Shown: positions 1-12,434, numbered from the stretch's first letter. The stretch: 64,000 nt of DNA from Labilibaculum antarcticum (GCF_002356295.1 NZ_AP018042.1:1272361-1336360), one strand, 5' to 3'. Translations and numbers: made by a program. Notes: generated by a model not told the origin, from the letters alone.

Positions 1-495
1 TACTTCGTGAGAAACTCCAATATTAAAAATGGCAAAAAATGGTTGCCCAGGTTTTCTATTTTTATAATGTGCCTTATCACTCGTCTCATCCCAAAGCTCA
101 CTGGTTTGTTGCTTATTTATATTGTAATCTGTTTTTCTATTATTTGTACAATAGTAACCTGCTTCGCGCAAATAATCAGGATAAAGACGCACAGAATCAG
201 ACTTATTGTTGTAACTACGCATATGCTGATTACCCGCAGAATTGGCATAAACACCTGAAATAATCGTATTACGTGCTGGAGCACACACTGGTGCATTAGC
301 ATAAGCATGGGTATATAAAAAGCCTTCCGAAGCCAGCTTATCAAGGTTAGGCGTCGTTGCAAATGCATCATCATAACATCCCAGCAACGGGCTATTATCT
401 TCACTTGTAATCCAAAGAATATTAGGCTTATTAGTTGTTTTAACAGAACAAGAAGCTAATAGTACAAGAAATAGCAAACTAATTGATAATTTCAT
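1..495 (-). CDS. Sulfatase lipoprotein (S1 family), partial at window edge
   Basis: The first 165 residues of a sulfatase whose 3' part lies outside the window. After the ATG at 495 comes a short hydrophobic signal ending in a lipobox (LLASC, Cys16). Next is the conserved start of the sulfatase fold (PNILWITSEDNSP, metal-binding Asp) and the formylglycine motif C-A-P-A-R with Cys71 as the residue to be modified. The wording around it (NLDKLASEGFLYTHAYANAPVC, GVYANSAGNQHMRS) resembles N-sulfoglucosamine-sulfohydrolase-like members, but subfamily and substrate cannot be fixed from a fragment. It is the last visible gene of the polysaccharide locus, 11 bp after the GH2 gene, and probably removes sulfate esters from the imported or surface-bound glycan. 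Being a lipoprotein, it should sit on a membrane facing the periplasm or outside. Confidence 0.9.
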   Translation of the reverse strand, partial: MKLSISLLFLVLLASCSVKTTNKPNILWITSEDNSPLLGCYDDAFATTPNLDKLASEGFLYTHAYANAPVCAPARNTIISGVYANSAGNQHMRSYNNKSDSVRLYPDYLREAGYYCTNNRKTDYNINKQQTSELWDETSDKAHYKNRKPGQPFFAIFNIGVSHEV

Positions 496-506
496 AATAT
501 ATGTAT

Positions 507-3740
<3,234 letters not shown>

Positions 3741-3833
3741 TTATACAACAAAAAATCAATCGTATTTATTTTTTTCTTATTCAATAAATTATCTGTTGAA
3801 GAGTGATAACTCTCCAACAAATAATATTATTTC

Positions 3834-5216
3834 TTACCCATTTCTTCTGGTAATAAGTTCTTCTTCTATCTTCTTCATAAACACTTCGTTTAGAGAATAA
3901 AAATAGATGAAAACAGCCGCTAAGAAGGCACCAATTGCTGGAAAAAGACTCAGCATCAACCTAATACCTTTAGTGGACTCGACTGTTTGCTCAACATTCG
4001 CTTCAAATCCATAAGCAGCCAATATCCACCCCGTTATAGCGCCACCAATTGTCCATCCCATTTTTTGAGACATAGAAGAGGACGAAAAGATAAGACCTGT
4101 GGCACGACGTCCTGTTTTCCATTCAGAAAAATCAGCAATATCTGCATACATTGCCCAAATAAGAGGAAATACAATACCTGCCGAAATTCCAATGATGACA
4201 TTAATTCCGAACATCAAATAGATTTGATCTGCCTGAATCCAGAAAAGTGTCAAACTGGTAATTCCCGCAATTATCATGGCATACAAAAATGTTTTTTTCT
4301 TACCGATAATTGCTGACACAGGTTTAGCCAAAAGAACACCAATAATATTAGAGATAAGCCATAAAGTCATATAAGCTGAAGCTAAAGCCTCCCAGTTGAC
4401 TAATCCAAATCCTCCTACTTCTTGATCTCTAACGAAATATTTAAAATAGTACATCATGGAACCATCACGTAAGGAATTAAAGATAAGAGAAGCAATACCA
4501 GCTGCCACCATAATGAACCATGGTATATTCTTCATCAAATCTTTGAAGTCATTTCTGATAGACGACTTCTCTTTTTTTGCTGGTTTTACGCGTTCTTTAG
4601 TGAATTTGTAAGTCAGCATAAAAAACAAAGCTGCTAACACCGCATAAATTGAAACCGTATACTGATACCCTTGTGCTTCAGAAACACCACTTTCCTCAAA
4701 CATACCAATAAACCAAGCTGCTGTTGCTGTTACAAAGATCCCTCCAGAGAAAGCACCAATAAAACGGAATGAGGCTAATGAAGTACGTTCTGCAGGACTT
4801 GACGACATGACACCCATTAGAGATGAGTACGGCACATTTACCGCTGTGTATACCATCATCATTAAAGTATATGTTACATAGGCATAAATTAACTTACCTG
4901 TTGTTCCTAAATCAGGGGTCATAAAAGTTGAAATACCTATTAATGCAAATGGAACTGCTGCCCAAAGCAGGTAAGGGCGAAATTTACCCTGCTTTGTATT
5001 TGTACGATCGCATAAAACGCCCATTAATGGATCGTTAATACTATCCCATAGTCGGACAAGAAGAAACATAGTAGCCACTGACTCTGGTGATATTCCATAT
5101 ACATCTGTATAAAAAATCATCAGGAACATGGAAAATAACTTCCAAAACATTGAAGAAGCAAAATCTCCAAACCCGTACCCAATTTTCTCTTTTAGTTTAA
5201 TTTTCTGATCGCACAT
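3834..5216 (-). CDS. GPH-family sugar:cation symporter (MFS)
   Basis: A 460-residue inner-membrane transporter of the glycoside-pentoside-hexuronide:cation symporter family (MelB/XylP type). The N-terminus has the family's 'KEKIGYGFGDFASSMFWKLFSMFLMIFYTDVYGI' style start, and the first cytoplasmic loop carries RLWDSINDPLMG and D-x-T-x-T-K-x-G-K-F-R-P-Y. About twelve hydrophobic segments follow, and PLIWAMYADIADFSEWKTGRRATG is the conserved motif near helix 10. It most likely brings di- or oligosaccharides made by the locus (for example mannobiose or Man-Glc) into the cytoplasm for the epimerase and GH130 phosphorylase. A strong hairpin lies between it and the upstream GH5-like gene, so its transcript level may differ from the rest of the locus. 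Confidence 0.92.
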   Translation of the reverse strand: MCDQKIKLKEKIGYGFGDFASSMFWKLFSMFLMIFYTDVYGISPESVATMFLLVRLWDSINDPLMGVLCDRTNTKQGKFRPYLLWAAVPFALIGISTFMTPDLGTTGKLIYAYVTYTLMMMVYTAVNVPYSSLMGVMSSSPAERTSLASFRFIGAFSGGIFVTATAAWFIGMFEESGVSEAQGYQYTVSIYAVLAALFFMLTYKFTKERVKPAKKEKSSIRNDFKDLMKNIPWFIMVAAGIASLIFNSLRDGSMMYYFKYFVRDQEVGGFGLVNWEALASAYMTLWLISNIIGVLLAKPVSAIIGKKKTFLYAMIIAGITSLTLFWIQADQIYLMFGINVIIGISAGIVFPLIWAMYADIADFSEWKTGRRATGLIFSSSSMSQKMGWTIGGAITGWILAAYGFEANVEQTVESTKGIRLMLSLFPAIGAFLAAVFIYFYSLNEVFMKKIEEELITRRNG

Positions 5217-5261
5217 AAAGCTTTTTTTATCGGATAAAACCGAAATACAATTTCTACTTAT

Positions 5262-5306
5262 AAAAAATTATCGCACTGCCTAGATTATAGGCAGTACGAT
5301 AGTTTT
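5262..5306 (-). terminator. Hairpin terminator after the GH5-like gene
   Basis: On the minus strand, immediately after the stop of the glycanase gene, a stem of about 15 bp (CTATCGTACTGCCTA paired with TAGGCAGTGCGATAA) with a short loop is followed by a T-rich run. It is a typical intrinsic terminator or attenuator inside the polysaccharide locus, splitting transporter, GH2 and second sulfatase from the upstream genes. Confidence 0.75.
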
Positions 5307-5309
5307 CAG

Positions 5310-7139
5310 CTACTCATAATATAACTCAACTCTACTAATCTGAGATTCTAGATTGAATTCAATTTTTAAATATGAAGATTCTTGATTTACCTCTACATCA
5401 TGTACAATTGGTACCCAGTAGCCATAATCACCTTTTCCATTATCATAAATGTTCGGCTGTACGTCAACACTCTTATAGTTGTCGTTATCCTTAGAGGTTA
5501 ATAACCTTAAATTGCTAACGGCTTGCTGACAAAAACTATAAATTCTTATTCTTTTGATGTTACCTGGAACGTAGTAAATCATTTTTTCTTCAGGACCTGC
5601 TTTAAAGCGGTACATATCTTCTTTAAAGACACGATCTCTATCAGTTTCCAAACTAACATTTTCAGTAGAGAAATACACTTTCCCGAAATTATTCATGTTA
5701 TCAATCAGTCCTAAGGTTTCCACTTTTACTGGACCAACAGTGTTAGAATAATCAGAGCTACCATATTCGTTTTTTGCTTTTATTCTATAATAGTATGACT
5801 TCCCTTTTTTTGCTGTGTTGTCTTCAAACAATGGAACATACTGATTTACTGCATCAGAAATATTATAACCAACCAACTTATATGGTCCTTTCTTCTTTTC
5901 AGAACGATATATATCATAGCCCAAAGCGCCCGTTGAACCTTTCCAAGAGATTGTTGAAACATGTGCAATTGGTAATAATTCAGGAATACTTGGAGCTGAA
6001 AGTTCTGGCATTTTATTGCCACTAATTTTAGAAGCTTGTTTGCGCATCATTGCAAAAAGATTCTTTTCATCGTATGTACTCCCACTCTCGAAACCTGGCC
6101 AATGGTAAGCTTTGTAACGTCCATAACCTAAAGGTTCTGAATGCCAATAAAATCCACCTTCAGAACGATGACCACGTATTCCCCAAACGAGAAGACCTGT
6201 TATGTCAGAATTAATGACATAGTCGATACACATTTCCAAAGCAGTAGTACTTACAAAACCACATTCTCCGATTAAGTATGGTTTCTTACCATCAATAAGC
6301 TCAATATTTCTTTTAACGTTTCTCACAAATTCCGCTGGATTAAGCTCATAATGGTGCGAACAAATGATATCAACATTTGGATTGCCTATTGAACTTTCCA
6401 TTACAGGACGATCATCGAAAGCAAAGAAACCATCCATAGTAAGGTGATTCTTATCTAAACTTTTTATATATCCACAAATCTCATTCGTCCATTCAGGTGT
6501 TGAATAAAGTTCATTACCTGTTTCCCAGCATAAAATGGCTTTATCATCTTTGTAAAATTCGCCAGTTATAGAATTCTTTCTATTAATTACGAAGTTTAAT
6601 GTTGCTTTATAATCAGCAATAATCTCTGGATCGGTATAAAAAACGCCTCTATCTTTGCCCCTGAAACCGCAATATTGAGGAACGCCACCCATCCAACGGA
6701 AGTTATTCAATGTTGAAAAAACAATTCGAATGTTGTATTCATTAGCAAGTGCCAATACCAAATCCATGGTTTTAAATGACTCTTCCACAAATTGACCAGG
6801 TCCTTCAATATAAGTAGGGGCGGTGTTAGATTCATTTTCTATACGAACAGGAAGTGTGTACATTCTTATTACCTGACCTCCAACTTGTTTCACCGTTTCC
6901 ATTACATCTCTGATTTCGAACTCATCAGGTAAACTGTAAGGATGTAGGCGATCAAATTCAAAGACATCCTCGTTGTAATTTAGTGTTGGAATATTAAATG
7001 AAACAAATCTAAATTCCTTATCGCCATTCATTAATTTATTTCCTTTTACAGAAATAAAATTCTCTATATTCTCCTGACCTACTGATAGCAATGGTAATAT
7101 ACACATCAACAGGACAATTATTCTGCTTAAGACCCTCAT
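5310..7139 (-). CDS. Secreted clan GH-A glycanase (GH5-like, probable beta-mannanase) with FN3 domain
   Basis: A 609-residue exported enzyme. It has a signal peptide (residues 1-21, no lipobox) and a TIM barrel from about 25 to 370. Glu210 in CWETGNELYS fits the clan GH-A acid/base at the end of strand 4, and Glu292 in YLIGECGF fits the nucleophile at strand 7. A fibronectin type III domain covers about 385-480 (SWKGSTGALGYDIYRSEKKKGPYKLVGYN), and a C-terminal beta-rich domain of about 130 residues may be a carbohydrate-binding module. The GH family number cannot be assigned with certainty. GH5 is the best guess, and the neighbouring mannobiose epimerase and GH130 genes favour an endo- or exo-acting beta-mannanase that releases mannobiose. 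The alternative is another clan GH-A activity such as beta-glucanase. Confidence 0.8.
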   Translation of the reverse strand: MRVLSRIIVLLMCILPLLSVGQENIENFISVKGNKLMNGDKEFRFVSFNIPTLNYNEDVFEFDRLHPYSLPDEFEIRDVMETVKQVGGQVIRMYTLPVRIENESNTAPTYIEGPGQFVEESFKTMDLVLALANEYNIRIVFSTLNNFRWMGGVPQYCGFRGKDRGVFYTDPEIIADYKATLNFVINRKNSITGEFYKDDKAILCWETGNELYSTPEWTNEICGYIKSLDKNHLTMDGFFAFDDRPVMESSIGNPNVDIICSHHYELNPAEFVRNVKRNIELIDGKKPYLIGECGFVSTTALEMCIDYVINSDITGLLVWGIRGHRSEGGFYWHSEPLGYGRYKAYHWPGFESGSTYDEKNLFAMMRKQASKISGNKMPELSAPSIPELLPIAHVSTISWKGSTGALGYDIYRSEKKKGPYKLVGYNISDAVNQYVPLFEDNTAKKGKSYYYRIKAKNEYGSSDYSNTVGPVKVETLGLIDNMNNFGKVYFSTENVSLETDRDRVFKEDMYRFKAGPEEKMIYYVPGNIKRIRIYSFCQQAVSNLRLLTSKDNDNYKSVDVQPNIYDNGKGDYGYWVPIVHDVEVNQESSYLKIEFNLESQISRVELYYE

Positions 7140-7163
7140 ACTATTTATATTTTTTTTGAATAT

Positions 7164-8372
7164 TTACTTTTTTACATGCTTTATTCTATTGATCATCTCA
7201 AAACAAGCGCGGGCATTGTGATATGGACATTTCCAAAATCCGACTTTTTCTTTACTTAAATCCGGTTTCCCTTCTCTATTGACCAACCAGTGCCATTCCC
7301 CATTTTCATGATCGATATGGTATTTTCTAGCAAATGACCAAACCTTTAACAGTGCATCAACATATTTAGGATCCTTAGTTATAGTATAGGCATTCATTAA
7401 GCCTACCAATGCTTCAGCTTGTGGCCACCAATGTTTATCGTAATCAAACTTACCATTAGAACCTTCTCGTTCATTAATCACTCCTCCATCATAGTCAATC
7501 CCCTCTTCAATAAACCCGTTTGCAATTTTCACCGCAACAAGTCTTACTTTTTCAATAAGATCTTCATCATCTATTTCTTGAACAGCTTCAGTTAGTAACC
7601 AAGCACACTCAATATCATGACCATAAGAAATTGTATTTCCACTTAATACCCAATCTCGGGTAAAAAATAAGCTCAAATGACCATCGCTTTTAATAAACCG
7701 TTCAAGAAACACATTAATTAAAGCCGTTAACTTTAATTTTAATTGATCATTGGGCCATATTTGCAACAAACATGTATACGCCTCTAAAACATGCAAGTGC
7801 GTATTCATTGTCTTCTCGTAATTCGCATCTTTTTCACTTAGACGTACATCACTAAGCGATGACCAATCTTCGCCAAAAGCTTCAATATACCCAACATATT
7901 TATCATCATAACTGTGTTGTTCCATCAACTTGTATATTTCAATAGCCCAATCAAGAACTTCTTGAATACCCGTTAAACAATAATACTCACTTAAAGCATA
8001 TATTGTAAAGGCTTGCCCATAAATCTGCTTTTTTCGTTGAGTTGGAATACCCAAATAATCAAGTTCCCAATAGACTCCTCCATAAATTGGATCACGAAAA
8101 TATTTTTGAATATAAGTGTAAGCTCTATCTGCTAATTTTTGATAGTCATCAGATCTCATTTCAACGGCAGAAATTGAGAATGTCCAAAGAATACGTGCAT
8201 TTAAAATTAGGCCTTTATTTGCTTCAAAACTTTTAGTATTATCAGCATTTACTTGACCAATAAATCCGCCACTTAAATCATCTACACTATATTTTTCCCA
8301 ATAGTCCAAAATATTTTCTTGAAGCACAATTCCCAATTCACCTTGAAGCGTTTTTAGATTAAAATCCATCAT
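7164..8372 (-). CDS. Mannobiose/cellobiose 2-epimerase (AGE superfamily)
   Basis: A 402-residue cytoplasmic protein with the (alpha/alpha)6-barrel signature of the N-acylglucosamine 2-epimerase superfamily, cellobiose 2-epimerase branch. Typical blocks are NARILWTFS near the start, GGVYWELDYLG, MNTHLHVLEAY, YGHDIECAWLL, HWWPQAEALVGLMNAY and HWLVNREGKPD near the end, which supply the conserved active-site histidines and tryptophans. The family inverts C2 of the reducing sugar of beta-1,4-disaccharides. Its ATG overlaps the stop of the GH130 gene by 4 bp (ATGA), so the two are translationally coupled. In the established Bacteroides route it turns mannobiose into mannosyl-glucose, the substrate of the coupled phosphorylase. 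Length is normal for the family, and no signal peptide is present. Confidence 0.92.
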   Translation of the reverse strand: MMDFNLKTLQGELGIVLQENILDYWEKYSVDDLSGGFIGQVNADNTKSFEANKGLILNARILWTFSISAVEMRSDDYQKLADRAYTYIQKYFRDPIYGGVYWELDYLGIPTQRKKQIYGQAFTIYALSEYYCLTGIQEVLDWAIEIYKLMEQHSYDDKYVGYIEAFGEDWSSLSDVRLSEKDANYEKTMNTHLHVLEAYTCLLQIWPNDQLKLKLTALINVFLERFIKSDGHLSLFFTRDWVLSGNTISYGHDIECAWLLTEAVQEIDDEDLIEKVRLVAVKIANGFIEEGIDYDGGVINEREGSNGKFDYDKHWWPQAEALVGLMNAYTITKDPKYVDALLKVWSFARKYHIDHENGEWHWLVNREGKPDLSKEKVGFWKCPYHNARACFEMINRIKHVKK

Positions 8373-9535
8373 CCTAAATTAAGGTTACTCGTAATTAATT
8401 CATTAATTTTTTGAACTGACTTCTCAGATCTCAAGCCATCTTCAGGCGTATTCTGAGCATAATCAACTAATTGATCGACACTGGACACTGCCACGTGCAT
8501 TCGCGTATCTGATGATGCGTAATAAATAAAAACCTTACCATCTTCATCACAAATCCAACCATTTGAAAACAAAACATTCGATACATCACCAATACGTTCA
8601 CTCTCTTCAGGTGCCATAAAATAACCTCCTGGTTGATGCGTAATTTTAGTAATATCATCTAGGCTAGTCATGAAAACGTACAAAGTATAACGCAAGCCTG
8701 CAGCGGTATTTCGAACACCATGAGCCATATGCAACCATCCCTCTTTTGTTTTTATTGGAGCTGGTCCCTGACCATTTTTAAGTTCATAAATAGTGTGATA
8801 CGCTTTATTCTGGAAAATTCTTTCTTCTTGAACTATCGGATTTTCCATATTATCAATAAAACCTATTCCGATACCACCGCCACCACCAACTTCAATAAAT
8901 CCATCTTGAGGACGGGTGTAAAGTGCATATTTTCCCTTTATATATTCAGGATGTAATACGACGTTTCTTTGTTGCCCAGCATTTGAGACTAAATCAGGAA
9001 GACGTTCCCATTTTACTAAATCCTTAGTTCGAACAATTCCTGCACCAGCAGTAGCTGAACTTGTGTCATTAGCAGGAGCGCTTGAATCTTTCCTTTCTGT
9101 ACAAAAGATACCATAGATCCAACCATCCTCATGAGCCGTTAAACGCATATCATATACATTAACATCTGGCTCTTCAGTTTGAGGTAAACTTATTGGCCTA
9201 TCCCAGAATTTAAAATTATCAAGTCCATTTGGGCTTTCAGCGACTGCAAAAAAAGATTTACGGTCCCATCCTTCAACCCTAGCAACTAGGATATACTTTC
9301 CATTCCATTTGATTGCTCCAGAATTAAACACAGCATTCACTCCTATACGTTGCAACATATTAGGATTTGTATCTAAATTCAAGTCATAACGCCATTCAAG
9401 AGGAATGTGCGCAGGTGTTAACACAGGATTTAAATATCTATCATAAATACCATTGGAATTAGGTTGCGTATTATTCACCTTTACCAATAGTGACTGATGT
9501 TCTTCTTTCAATAGTTCTAACCGTTCTTTTCTCAT
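8369..9535 (-). CDS. 4-O-beta-D-mannosyl-D-glucose phosphorylase (GH130)
   Basis: A 388-residue cytoplasmic enzyme matching GH130 subfamily 1. Conserved blocks are WRYDLN..TNP, RIGVNAVFNSGAIKWNGKY, RVEGWDRKSFFAVAESPNG, NVYDMRLTAHEDGWIYGIFCTER (Asp129 corresponds to the proposed proton donor of the family), QQRNVVLHPE, YALYTRPQDGFIEVGGGGGIG, HGVRNTAAGLRYTLYVFMTSLDD and FIYYASSDTRMHVA. The family phosphorolyses Man-beta-1,4-Glc to mannose 1-phosphate and glucose, saving one ATP equivalent. The resemblance to the characterised Bacteroides fragilis enzyme is strong as remembered, but I could not align it here. Its gene overlaps the epimerase gene and sits downstream of a decayed sulfatase, within the same minus-strand locus. 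Confidence 0.94.
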   Translation of the reverse strand: MRKERLELLKEEHQSLLVKVNNTQPNSNGIYDRYLNPVLTPAHIPLEWRYDLNLDTNPNMLQRIGVNAVFNSGAIKWNGKYILVARVEGWDRKSFFAVAESPNGLDNFKFWDRPISLPQTEEPDVNVYDMRLTAHEDGWIYGIFCTERKDSSAPANDTSSATAGAGIVRTKDLVKWERLPDLVSNAGQQRNVVLHPEYIKGKYALYTRPQDGFIEVGGGGGIGIGFIDNMENPIVQEERIFQNKAYHTIYELKNGQGPAPIKTKEGWLHMAHGVRNTAAGLRYTLYVFMTSLDDITKITHQPGGYFMAPEESERIGDVSNVLFSNGWICDEDGKVFIYYASSDTRMHVAVSSVDQLVDYAQNTPEDGLRSEKSVQKINELITSNLNLG

Positions 9536-9548
9536 TTCAATATTCTTC

Positions 9549-9867
9549 CTATTTCGTTGTACTTATCAGGCTGTTATCAATTAACACATTTCTTTTCCCG
9601 CTATTCAGTTCAACTTTAAGTTTCTCTGCTATCCTTTTATAATGTGGCTCATTTATTAAATTAAAATTCTCTTGAGGATCAACCTCGTGCTCGTAAAGCT
9701 CATACTCAACAATCGGATTATCAGGCGCCTGCCACTTCACTAATCAATAACGCTCTGTTACCATTGATACTCCGAGCACTCTACCTACATTAGGAATCCA
9801 CTTTGGGAAACACTGTATGCAGCTTCTTTCCAATCATTCTTCAAATTCTCTATTGATAGAATGCATT
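9549..9867 (-). pseudogene. Remnant of a sulfatase C-terminus (frameshifted, nonsense-mutated)
   Basis: Between two intact genes the minus strand reads as the last 100 or so residues of an iduronate-2-sulfatase-like enzyme, but in broken frames. One frame gives LSIENLKNDWKEAAYSVSQ, then a single-base shift gives IPNVGRVLGVSMVTERY. A TGA at 9746-9744 stands where the family has Arg (CGA to TGA is one change), then LVKWQAPDNPIVEYELYEHE followed by DPQENFNLINEP runs to the stop at 9549. The order NVxGxSxxTERYRLxxW, then YELYDHExDPxEN, is what such sulfatases have at their C-terminus. The N-terminal two thirds with the Cys motif are gone: the remnant starts directly after the stop of the intact sulfatase at 9868, consistent with a deletion that removed the rest. 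No function is expected. Confidence 0.8.
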
Positions 9868-11406
9868 TTATCTTTTGTTGGAAATATTTAATTTTGATCC
9901 AATTGGGGTGCTTTCATAATAATTTGCTAATTCAATAACTTTTCCTGGTAATGAAACAGCTAAATTTACAAGTTCAGTGGGATCTTCAATAATATTGTAT
10001 AATTCCCACTCTCCGCCATTTAATCTGACAATTTTGTAATCACCACTTCTAAACATCCTGAAATTTTCCAATCCTGAAACGAAATAATCTGGTTCTTTAC
10101 GTTTTTCTCCCATAAAAACAGGCAATAACGAACTACCATGAAGCGGCAAAGTAGTATGACCTTTTATTGAATCTGGATATTGTATTCCTAATACATCCAA
10201 AAAAGTGGGGGCAATATCTACGACATGCCCTGGTTGATGGCTAATTGTATTTGGTGCTATTTTGTTTGGCCAATAGGCTACAAAAGGGGTATGACTTCCT
10301 CCTTCATGACCACATTGTTTGTGCTGTCGGTATGGCGTATTTCCCAAGTTTGCCCAGGCGGTACGTAAGCTCCAATAGGAGTTGGCAGGACCTGGTTGAA
10401 CATCTGTAATCTTATTTGAGTAAAATGGACATGATCCGTTATCATTTAAAAACATGATCAATGTATTTTCTAGCTGACCATCTTTCTCTAACTTTTTTAA
10501 AACACGTCCAATATTTTGATCCATTCGGTCAATTATTGCAGCATACACTGCCATTTCAAGATCCAAAGAATCTTTTTGAGATTCAGATAAACTATCCCAT
10601 GGATAATAGTCTGTATAGTCAGGTATGAGCGGCCCTCGAAGTTTATTCAAGTTATTTTCAGCTGGACTTAGCTTTGCAGCTTTTAGAAGCACTCCTAACT
10701 TTTGCATTTTCGCAAAACGTTCCTGACGGATTTTATCCCACCCTTTTAAATATTTCCCTCTGTATTTTTTAATATCTTCCGGCCTGGCCTGAAGTGGGTA
10801 GTGAGCCGCATGATAAGGTAGATAGAGAAAGAAGGGATCCTTTTTTTGAAATGCTTCGTCTAACCATTTCAAGGCATAATCCGTAATGAAATCCGTCTTG
10901 TACATAGGTGATTTTTCGAACTCAATTTCAGCAGCATTTAATTCCCTTCCCTCAAGAAAAAAAGGTCGTTCAAACTCACCTGATGGAGGTAAAAAATATT
11001 CTGTTGTTGCCCAAAAATAAAACGAATGATCAAATACATTTTCTGCCTTACAATATTCAGGTACCCAGGAATCAAAATGCTCCTTTCCACTCATGATATT
11101 AAAATAGCCTGCCTTCTTTGTCAAATTAGCAAGGTGTACAGCTCCATTTCCACCTGTATACAAACCAGTAAGTAGTGATGACCTAGTAGGATTACATTTG
11201 GCCATATTGTAAAATGTTGTAAACCGTAAGCCTTCATTAGCCAAGCGATCAATATTTGGAGTCTCAATTTCACCACCGTAAGAACCAATATCTGAAATCC
11301 CAATATCATCTCCCATTATTAAAATAATGTTTGGTCTTTCCTCTTTCTTTTCAGCACAGGAATAGATAAAAAAGGATAGAAGAAAAACTGATAAAGTTTT
11401 TTGCAT
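9868..11406 (-). CDS. Arylsulfatase lipoprotein (S1 family)
   Basis: A sulfatase of about 512 residues. An upstream ATG at 11430 is in frame, but the ATG at 11406 starts a clean lipoprotein signal (MQKTLSVFLLSFFIYSC), so I chose it. The core begins with RPNIILIMGDDIGISDIGSYGG, with metal-binding Asp pair. The formylglycine motif is C-N-P-T-R (Cys79 counted from 11430, Cys71 from 11406) followed by SSLLTGLYTG. Further family blocks are FFLYLPYHAAHYPLQA, IDRMDQNIGRVLKKLE, FLNDNGSCPF and HKQCGHEGGSHTPFVAYWP. It hydrolyses a sulfate ester, probably of a sulfated glycan handled by this locus; the position of the sulfate cannot be told. Directly downstream lies the remnant of another sulfatase. Confidence 0.93.
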   Translation of the reverse strand: MQKTLSVFLLSFFIYSCAEKKEERPNIILIMGDDIGISDIGSYGGEIETPNIDRLANEGLRFTTFYNMAKCNPTRSSLLTGLYTGGNGAVHLANLTKKAGYFNIMSGKEHFDSWVPEYCKAENVFDHSFYFWATTEYFLPPSGEFERPFFLEGRELNAAEIEFEKSPMYKTDFITDYALKWLDEAFQKKDPFFLYLPYHAAHYPLQARPEDIKKYRGKYLKGWDKIRQERFAKMQKLGVLLKAAKLSPAENNLNKLRGPLIPDYTDYYPWDSLSESQKDSLDLEMAVYAAIIDRMDQNIGRVLKKLEKDGQLENTLIMFLNDNGSCPFYSNKITDVQPGPANSYWSLRTAWANLGNTPYRQHKQCGHEGGSHTPFVAYWPNKIAPNTISHQPGHVVDIAPTFLDVLGIQYPDSIKGHTTLPLHGSSLLPVFMGEKRKEPDYFVSGLENFRMFRSGDYKIVRLNGGEWELYNIIEDPTELVNLAVSLPGKVIELANYYESTPIGSKLNISNKR

Positions 11407-11439
11407 TATATTAGTAATTATATAACCCATAATATTTTA

Positions 11440-12279
11440 CTAAAAGTTAAAAGTCGCAATTTCCTCATCACTCAAAGCCCTGTTGAATACAACTAAATGT
11501 GAAATGCCACCCACAAAGAAATTGCCCATTTCCTCCAAACGATCTACTGCTGCGATCGTAAAGTCAGATCCAATTTCGCCACCATCATATAACTCATGAG
11601 AATAGGCATAAGGATTTAAGCCTTCACGGTAATCAAGCTTGCCGTTAAAATAGGATTTTACACTTTCACCATTAAATGTAATCGCAATACTTGTCCACTT
11701 ATCGAATTCAACAGGCGTACTTCCTATAGAAGCATCTCTAGCCCATTTATGACCAGGAGTAGGACCTCCCACATCAGAAACATGACCACAAACCTGATTT
11801 GCACTATTCTTTTGCAATAAATTGATAAACATACAATATTGCCGTTTTTTACCCGTTTCGTTCCACATTCCAGCAATGGTTTCACATTGCTTGTAAGCCT
11901 TATCTTTACGATTAATACGTGCCAAAATAGAAAACGTGGAATGTTTACCGCTAAAATTTAAGGCGGGACAATCTGCCCTTGGAATTACTGCATAACCACC
12001 TTCTTTAATACTCAAACATGTTTCACCTTCTATTGCACTAACGTTAATTAATTCATTGGCTAAGGTCAACGAATAGGGTTCGCCTACTTTTGATTTTAAA
12101 GGTTCATCCCCTTTAAAATCCCAGGCACACACAACTCCTTCCAATCCCTTATATGCTTCACTTGAAGAAATAACATTTTTAGTTGTTACTTTTTTACCTC
12201 CTATTGTAGCGCAAGCAAACAAGCAAATACTCAAGATCAAAAACATAAATAAATTATACCTTTTCATCACAGCTCTCAT
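11440..12279 (-). CDS. LamG/concanavalin A-like lectin-fold lipoprotein
   Basis: A 279-residue lipoprotein. A second ATG at 12267 gives the same signal peptide with a better N-region, and the lipobox is CLFAC. The mature part has the pattern of a LamG-like (concanavalin A-like) jelly roll: FSILARINRKDKAYKQCETIAGMW, KWTSIAITFNGESVKSYFNGKLDYREGLNPY, and the closing FFVGGISHLVVFNRALSDEEIATFNF. Such domains bind glycans and often occur as surface glycan-binding proteins or enzyme accessories. Here the position right after susCD suggests a surface binder for the target polysaccharide. A catalytic role cannot be excluded, but no catalytic motif was seen. Confidence 0.8.
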   Translation of the reverse strand: MRAVMKRYNLFMFLILSICLFACATIGGKKVTTKNVISSSEAYKGLEGVVCAWDFKGDEPLKSKVGEPYSLTLANELINVSAIEGETCLSIKEGGYAVIPRADCPALNFSGKHSTFSILARINRKDKAYKQCETIAGMWNETGKKRQYCMFINLLQKNSANQVCGHVSDVGGPTPGHKWARDASIGSTPVEFDKWTSIAITFNGESVKSYFNGKLDYREGLNPYAYSHELYDGGEIGSDFTIAAVDRLEEMGNFFVGGISHLVVFNRALSDEEIATFNF

Positions 12280-12341
12280 TATATTATTTTTTATGCCCTC
12301 TCACATTATCACCAATTTAACAGTTGACAATTTCCATAAAA

Positions 12342-12398
12342 AACTCCAAAGACCCAGTCTCCATTCTTTAAAAAATACATTCTGGATACTTTGGAGTT
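12342..12398 (-). terminator. Stem-loop after the susD-like gene (terminator or attenuator)
   Basis: The minus strand carries AACTCCAAAG...CTTTGGAGTT with an inner CCAG/CTGG pair and a long loop, then a T-rich stretch. It lies between the SusD-like gene and the downstream lipoprotein gene. A partial terminator here would give more SusC/SusD than enzyme transcript, a known arrangement in such loci. Confidence 0.6.
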
Positions 12399-12434
12399 AA
12401 TCACTAACCTCTAACTAATCATATTTAACTAATG

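Noticed and set aside
117-404. 95-codon frame on the minus strand near the window start
   Set aside because: It is the out-of-frame shadow of the partial sulfatase, which carries the C-A-P-A-R motif in another frame.
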